Shown here piece by piece: positions 4,437 through 8,170 of a stretch of 8,170 nucleotides of DNA (position 1 is its first letter; every line of letters starts with the position of its first letter). Origin of the DNA: Desulfobacteraceae bacterium (lineage in GTDB: Bacteria; Desulfobacterota; DSM-4660; Desulfatiglandales; Desulfatiglandaceae); assembly GCA_030597505.1 (NCBI GenBank), contig JAUVRS010000101.1, forward strand, positions 1 through 8,170, read 5' to 3'. The translations under genes were made by a program, and so were the position numbers. The notes beneath the pieces are model-generated. The model did not search any database, was not told the DNA's origin, and saw nothing but the letters and a program-made list of their open reading frames with translations.

Positions 4437-6572
4437 ATGACTATAAAAAGAGCCCTCATTTTCGTCCCTGTCATTCTGATAGTTTTTCTTCTTCAGTCCT
4501 ATCTTTGGGTACCGACCTATGACCAGCAGACAAAGGGGAATCCTCAACGTCTCCACGAATATATCACGGCCTCCACCGGAGACGCGACTCTTCTGAACCC
4601 CATCCTTTCAACCGATGCCACAAGCAGCCAGATTGAGAACCTGGTCTTTGACGGGCTTATTGACTACAACGAGGAACTCCAGTTCAGGGGACGTCTGGCC
4701 ACGTCATGGGAGCTCTACGAGGAGGCCTATTTCTATGTAAACAGACAGGCAGACATTCCCGGCTCCAGTGAAAACGATGCCAAGGCTGTGGTGGCTCTCC
4801 TCAAAAAATCCATGCGTACACCAGGATCTTTGGACCCGGCCCTAAAAACTTCCTTTGAGAATATCAGGGAGATCTCGATCGAACCCTCGAAGGATTTCAG
4901 CACCGTCAAACAGGAGAAAACTTCTCAAACAGACAAAAAGGCACGTGAGATAAAGATTCAGGTGAGGGCGCCTGCCAGGATAAAATTGAGCCTGGCTAAA
5001 GTGGACCAGGATCTTTTCAAAAACCTCGAATCGGTCTTGGGTAACGCATACTTCTCTTCCTTTACAGGCGACAAATTCGTGAGCGCATCGCCTCTGGTGG
5101 ACAAGGAAAAACTGGCGGTCTATGCACGGGAGCTTCTTCCCCCAACCGAACACAACCCGGTCCTGATCTTTCACCTGAGACCCAATGTCAAGTTTCAAGA
5201 CGGCCACGTCTTTGACGCCAATGATGTGAAGTTTACGTTTGACGCGATCATGAATCCCAAAAGCCTCTCACCAAGGATCGCCGATTATGAACCGGTAAAA
5301 TACGTTGAAGTCATCGATCCCTTGACCGTCCGCATTGTCTACAAGCGGCTCTATTCACCGGCATTCGGAACATGGGGAATGGGGGTATTGCCGGAGCATC
5401 TCTTAAATCAGGAGGCGCTCAAAAAGGAGGCCGTTCGCCTCGGGGAGGACCCTAAGACCTTTTCCCTTCGCCAGAGTTCCTTTAATCGCCACCCCATCGG
5501 CACCGGTGCCTTTACGTTTACAGAATGGAAATCTGATCAGTTTATTAGCCTTTCCCGTTATGAGGATTATTGGGAAGGTCCCCCTAATTATAAACGTTTT
5601 ACGTTTCGTATTGTACCTGATCTGTTGACCCAGGAGCTGGAGTTTTACTCGGGGACCCTGGACAATTACGAGGTCCAGCCACACCAGGTGAAGCGTCTGG
5701 AAAAAGATCCCCGGTTTCAGAGTTTTTCGGGGACCTCTTTTGGCTACTCCTACATTGGCTACAACATGCGGCGAAAGCCCTTTGATGACCCAAGGGTCCG
5801 CAGGGCACTAGGAATGGCCATCGATATCGGAAAAATCATTGACTATGTCCTTTATGGTCAAGGGGAACGGATAACCGGGCCTTTTGTCAAACAGACCGAC
5901 TACTACAACCATCATATCAAACCCCTTCCTTACGATCCCGAAGGCGCTCTCCGGCTGCTGGGCGAGGCGGGCTGGAAACGGAACAAAAAAGGGTGGCTTG
6001 AGAAGGATGGCAAGAAATTGCAGTTCACGCTTATTACCAACAGCGGCAATGATATACGGAAGGCCATCCTGGCGATCGCCCAGGACGCCTGGAAAAAAAT
6101 CGGGGTCGATATCCGCACCGACATGCTTGAATGGTCCGTTTTTATCCAGGAACGCGTACATAAGTTAGACTTTGATGCCCTGATCCTCGGGTGGGTCATG
6201 GGTATTGACCCTGATCTCTACCAGATATGGCATTCTTCCCAAACGCACCCCAACCAGCTCAATTTTGTCGGATTCAAGAACAAAGAAGCCGACGATCTCA
6301 TTGTCAAAATCAGACAGGAATATGACCACAAACAACAGGTGGAATATTGCCACGAGTTCCACTCAATCATCGCAAATGAGCAACCATACACATTTTTGTA
6401 TGTGGGTAAATGGACGGCTATTCTGGATAAACGGATTGTGATCAAGGACCTGGACCAAGGCGGAAATATGCTCTACAAGAAGATCACGCCGACCAAAACG
6501 GGAAATTACACCTTTCATTTTAATCGGTGGATAAAAATCCCGGAAATGCCCGAAATGTCACAGGGTGGGTAG
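4437..6572 (+). CDS. Family 5 ABC solute-binding protein (Dpp/Opp type) with a large insertion
   Basis: The 711-residue extracytoplasmic binding protein should deliver a substrate, probably a peptide or similar solute, to the permeases encoded downstream. The SBP_bac_5 features are E-Y-I-T-A-S-T-G-D-A-T-L-L-N-P (41-55), L-A-T-S-W-E (87-92), F-H-L-R-P-N-V-K-F-Q-D-G (245-256), the A-N-D-V-K-F-T-F-D-A-I stretch, P-I-G-T-G-A-F (353-359), Y-N-M-R-R-K-P-F-D-D-P-R-V-R-R-A-L (442-458) and the closing hydrophobic segment near 650. Normally the S-W-E and F-H-L-R motifs are almost contiguous. Here about 140 charged residues (98-240) intervene, explaining the length against the usual 500-600. The N-terminus has a hydrophobic segment (6-25) without a lipobox Cys, so it is either a cleaved signal or a membrane anchor. 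No Shine-Dalgarno is evident before the ATG. Substrate cannot be told from sequence. Confidence 0.92.
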   Translation: MTIKRALIFVPVILIVFLLQSYLWVPTYDQQTKGNPQRLHEYITASTGDATLLNPILSTDATSSQIENLVFDGLIDYNEELQFRGRLATSWELYEEAYFYVNRQADIPGSSENDAKAVVALLKKSMRTPGSLDPALKTSFENIREISIEPSKDFSTVKQEKTSQTDKKAREIKIQVRAPARIKLSLAKVDQDLFKNLESVLGNAYFSSFTGDKFVSASPLVDKEKLAVYARELLPPTEHNPVLIFHLRPNVKFQDGHVFDANDVKFTFDAIMNPKSLSPRIADYEPVKYVEVIDPLTVRIVYKRLYSPAFGTWGMGVLPEHLLNQEALKKEAVRLGEDPKTFSLRQSSFNRHPIGTGAFTFTEWKSDQFISLSRYEDYWEGPPNYKRFTFRIVPDLLTQELEFYSGTLDNYEVQPHQVKRLEKDPRFQSFSGTSFGYSYIGYNMRRKPFDDPRVRRALGMAIDIGKIIDYVLYGQGERITGPFVKQTDYYNHHIKPLPYDPEGALRLLGEAGWKRNKKGWLEKDGKKLQFTLITNSGNDIRKAILAIAQDAWKKIGVDIRTDMLEWSVFIQERVHKLDFDALILGWVMGIDPDLYQIWHSSQTHPNQLNFVGFKNKEADDLIVKIRQEYDHKQQVEYCHEFHSIIANEQPYTFLYVGKWTAILDKRIVIKDLDQGGNMLYKKITPTKTGNYTFHFNRWIKIPEMPEMSQGG

Positions 6573-6599
6573 CTAAATGGGTGCAAACCCAACCCGGGT

Positions 6600-6609
6600 A
6601 AACCGGAAC
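6600..6609 (+). repeat. 10-bp direct repeat, left copy (AAACCGGAAC)
   Basis: AAACCGGAAC recurs at 7163-7172, on the far side of the four-helix-bundle cassette. Just inside are CAGGTTT (6614-6620) and its reverse complement AAACCTG (7149-7155). These may mark outer limits of the insertion, but they are 30-50 bp from the AT-rich arms and could be chance or a dispersed repeat. Confidence 0.35.
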
Positions 6610-6639
6610 CGAACAGGTTTCTGCATGAGGATGGGGAAA

Positions 6640-7110
6640 TTTCAAACCCCAAATAACAAATAACAAACAAATTCCAATAACCAAAATTCAAAATTCAAAA
6701 CCACAATATGACCTTGAAGAAAGGACCTTTAAGTTCGCTAAAGCTGTCAGGCTTTTTGTTAAAACCTTGCCGAAAACAATTGCGAATATCGAAGATGGCA
6801 AACAATTAATCAAATCCTCCGGCTCAACCGGTGCAAATTACAGGGAAGCTAACGAATCGTTAAGCAAAAAGGACTTCTTGATGAGGATCAAGATAAGCCG
6901 TAAGGAAGCGAAAGAAAGTGCCTATTGGCTGAGGCTTATTTATGAAACCAGTAATTCAAAGAATTCTCATGATACTCAAGGTTTGATCCAGGAGGCAAAT
7001 GAATTAAAGAAGATATTATCATCAATTCTGGAAAAATCGAAATAGTTTCAGTCCTTGGAATTTTGAATTTGTGATTTGTTTGTAATTTGGTGCTTGTCGC
7101 TTGGGATTTG
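6640..7110. mobile_element. IVS-like cassette: inverted repeats around a four-helix-bundle gene
   Basis: A gene of the 23S-rRNA-intervening-sequence protein family is enclosed by AT-rich arms that are imperfect reverse complements. CAAATAACAAACAAAT at 6657-6672 matches the complement of 7074-7089 at 15 of 16 positions. AAATTCAAAATTC at 6684-6696 matches the complement of 7058-7070 exactly. AAACCCCAA (from 6644) faces TTGGGATTT (7101-7109). The transcript could fold into a long stem with the gene in the loop, as in IVSs that interrupt 23S rRNA. Here it sits between the binding-protein and permease genes of one operon, in the same orientation. I cannot prove mobility from one copy. Confidence 0.6.
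6707..7045 (+). CDS. Four-helix-bundle protein, 23S rRNA intervening-sequence (S23) family; start unclear
   Basis: The frame reads Y-D-L-E-E-R-T-F-K-F-A-K-A-V-R (from 6707), then T-L-P-K-T-I-A-N, the conserved S-S-G-S-T-G-A-N-Y-R-E-A-N-E-S-L-S-K-K-D-F-L region, K-I-S-R-K-E-A-K-E-S-A-Y-W-L-R-L and a final E-A-N-E-L-K-K-I helix. This is the complete four-helix-bundle fold of about 112 residues. The first NTG start in frame is TTG at 6767, which would remove helix 1. Between the upstream TGA (6626) and 6767 the frame holds only ATT or ATA as possible rare starts (ATA 6653, ATT 6671, ATA 6677, ATT 6686). The coordinate given is therefore the first family-conserved residue, not a proven start. The family is related in fold to the Avd accessory protein of diversity-generating retroelements. 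Its function is unknown and no reverse transcriptase is nearby. It may be translated from a rare start or be a decayed gene. Confidence 0.75.
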   Translation, partial: YDLEERTFKFAKAVRLFVKTLPKTIANIEDGKQLIKSSGSTGANYREANESLSKKDFLMRIKISRKEAKESAYWLRLIYETSNSKNSHDTQGLIQEANELKKILSSILEKSK

Positions 7111-7115
7111 TTTCT

Positions 7116-7135
7116 CTGAAGGGTGAAATCTTCAG
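7116..7135 (+). other. Short hairpin between the cassette and the permease gene
   Basis: CTGAAG (7116-7121) pairs with CTTCAG (7130-7135) over an 8-nt loop. The stem can be lengthened to 8 bp with one G-U pair (7114-7137). No T-run follows, so it is unlikely to terminate transcription before the permease. It might stabilise the downstream mRNA. Confidence 0.35.
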
Positions 7136-7162
7136 GGCCGTTAGCACTAAACCTGCAACCCG

Positions 7163-7172
7163 AAACCGGAAC
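7163..7172 (+). repeat. 10-bp direct repeat, right copy (AAACCGGAAC)
   Basis: Identical to 6600-6609 on the other side of the four-helix-bundle cassette. It lies 22 nt before the permease start. Confidence 0.35.
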
Positions 7173-7181
7173 GTCCAGTTC

Positions 7182-7185
7182 AAGG
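7182..7185 (+). promoter_or_regulatory. Shine-Dalgarno deciding the permease start
   Basis: AAGG lies 8 nt before ATG 7194. It supports that codon over the TTG at 7101, which falls inside the right arm of the AT-rich inverted repeat and would add 31 residues unlike any permease N-terminus. Confidence 0.6.
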
Positions 7186-7193
7186 TATTGCCT

Positions 7194-8153
7194 ATGTTAT
7201 CATTCATCGGACGGAGCATCATACAAAAGATTGTCACCCTCTTTTTTGTTTCAGTGGTGTCATTTCTGATCATCCATCTGGCGCCCGGAAAACCGAGTCA
7301 GATAGATCCGCTCAACCCCAAATTCACGCCGGAAATCCTGGAACGATTTCGTCAGGAGTTTCATCTGGATAAGCCACTGTATGTCCAGTACCTCCTCTTC
7401 TATAAAGGCCTATTTACCGGGGAAACCGTTTCGTGGAAGGACAACCAGCCGGTCCTCAAAAAAATATGGGAACGGTTTCTGAACAGCCTGCCCCTTTTTT
7501 TCGTTGGCACCATCCTGACATGGACCCTTTCATTCCCGGTGGGGATACGTTCGGCCATCTTTAGAGGGGGGTTCTATGATCGGAGTGCCACATTCATCTC
7601 CTATCTGTTGATATCCGTACCCGGGTTTTTTATCGCGTATGTGCTGATCATTCTTGTGGTGACCAATCTTCATGTGCCGGTCTTCGGGATGGAGACCTTT
7701 GGGTTCCAGATGGCCTCCTGGCCGAGCAAACTTATGGACCATGTCTGGCACCTGCTGCTCCCTTCCGTCCTGGGAGCAACCGGAGGGATCGCGGTGCTCT
7801 CGCGATACGTGCGGAGTCAGATGCTTGAAGTGGAAGGCCAGGACTATGTGCGGACAGCCAAGGCAAAAGGGCTTCCGCCGGATCAGGTCCATTACAAACA
7901 CGCGCTCAGAAATGCCCTGCTCCCATTTGTAACCATGTTCGGGCTCATCCTACCGGGTCTCATCGGCGGATCGGTTATCATTGAATCCATATTTGCATGG
8001 CCTGGTATGGGACGAATGGCATATGAAGCAATCCTGGCAAGAGACTACCCCATAATCCTGACGGTCAACTTTATTTCCGCGGTGCTGGTCCTGGCCGGCA
8101 CCTTTGTCTCTGACCTTCTTTATCTGGTCGTTGACCCAAGGATACGGCTTTGA
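7194..8153 (+). CDS. DppB/OppB-type ABC permease
   Basis: The 319-residue inner-membrane permease has the usual DppB layout. A first membrane helix (about 9-29) leads into H-L-A-P-G. A periplasmic part follows, with the L-D-K-P-L-Y-V-Q-Y motif (58-66) and a region equivalent to the family's G-x-S stretch (78-88). Five further helices lie at about 99-121, 133-157, 185-205, 243-266 and 287-312. The cytoplasmic EAA loop, E-G-Q-D-Y-V-R-T-A-K-A-K-G-L and H-A-L-R-N-A-L-L-P (214-244), contacts the ATPase. The C-terminus Y-L-V-V-D-P-R-I-R-L is typical. It belongs with the upstream binding protein, but the usual short gap is expanded to about 620 bp by the four-helix-bundle cassette. Its stop overlaps the next start, so the two permeases should be translationally coupled. 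The matching ATPases (DppD/F type) must lie beyond the window. The CUT1-type ATPase at 933-2006 is not their normal partner. Confidence 0.93.
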   Translation: MLSFIGRSIIQKIVTLFFVSVVSFLIIHLAPGKPSQIDPLNPKFTPEILERFRQEFHLDKPLYVQYLLFYKGLFTGETVSWKDNQPVLKKIWERFLNSLPLFFVGTILTWTLSFPVGIRSAIFRGGFYDRSATFISYLLISVPGFFIAYVLIILVVTNLHVPVFGMETFGFQMASWPSKLMDHVWHLLLPSVLGATGGIAVLSRYVRSQMLEVEGQDYVRTAKAKGLPPDQVHYKHALRNALLPFVTMFGLILPGLIGGSVIIESIFAWPGMGRMAYEAILARDYPIILTVNFISAVLVLAGTFVSDLLYLVVDPRIRL

Positions 8154-8170
8154 TGATTGTTGATTGGCAA
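8153..8170 (+). CDS. Start of second permease gene (probably DppC/OppC type, partial)
   Basis: ATG at 8153-8155 overlaps the TGA of the DppB-type gene (TGATG) and opens M-I-V-D-W-Q before the window ends. AAGGA at 8138-8142 is 10 nt upstream. Position and coupling fit the DppC/OppC-type permease that regularly follows DppB. Only six codons are visible, so identity rests on context. Confidence 0.6.

Noticed and set aside
5403..6445. Several 65-120 codon frames within the binding-protein gene on both strands.
   Set aside because: The binding-protein frame is continuous with family motifs along its whole length; the others look like shadows.
6579..6599. GGGT-GCAA-ACCC (6579-6590) and the palindrome ACCCGGGT (6592-6599) as a terminator after the binding-protein gene.
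   Set aside because: The first stem is only 4 bp, and no T-run follows either element.
6707..7045. A diversity-generating retroelement, because the four-helix-bundle protein is related to Avd.
   Set aside because: No reverse transcriptase, template repeat or variable repeat is visible in the window; the IVS-type protein subgroup is the better fit.
7101..7193. TTG at 7101 as start of the DppB-type permease.
   Set aside because: It lies in the inverted-repeat arm, adds 31 residues not typical of a permease, and ATG 7194 has AAGG at 8 nt.

Overview
The window looks like a piece of a bacterial chromosome from the Desulfobacterota (deltaproteobacteria) or close relatives. This rests on gene content (DUF3786, a chromosomal 23S-rRNA-intervening-sequence-type four-helix-bundle protein, a long family 5 solute-binding protein), moderate GC, and intergenic DNA rich in short repeats of the AACCTTG/AACCGTG kind. 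The taxonomic call is from memory of such genomes, not from a database search. No rRNA, tRNA or CRISPR was seen.

Left part (1-932): two minus-strand membrane or envelope genes, a DUF456 membrane protein followed by the first 43 codons of a small lipoprotein that runs off the left edge. They diverge from a plus-strand CUT1/UgpC-MalK-type ABC ATPase (933-2006) that has no permease or binding-protein partner beside it.

Middle (2007-4436): two minus-strand genes, a DUF3786 protein convergent with the ATPase and a DUF72 (YecE-like) protein. Each is bounded by repeat-bearing intergenic DNA. The DUF72 gene lies between 7-nt-unit repeats in opposite orientation. The 410-base gap that follows holds a 172-bp inverted-repeat element (4194-4365), bounded by GTAACTAC/GTAGTTAC and by a perfect 8-bp direct repeat TTGTATTT on both sides. 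That is the expected signature of an inserted non-autonomous transposon (MITE), most like the IS66 family.

Right part (4437-8170): a plus-strand peptide/nickel (Dpp/Opp)-type ABC import operon. It has a 711-residue binding protein with a roughly 140-residue insertion, a DppB-type permease, and the first six codons of a second permease overlapping by one base. The operon is split by a cassette of about 470 bp: a four-helix-bundle protein gene of the rRNA-intervening-sequence family enclosed by AT-rich inverted repeats, resembling an IVS but placed in a protein-coding operon. Its reading frame has no standard start codon before the second helix.

The two most notable items are the MITE with its target-site duplication and the IVS-like cassette. 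Both sit in the same transporter locus.
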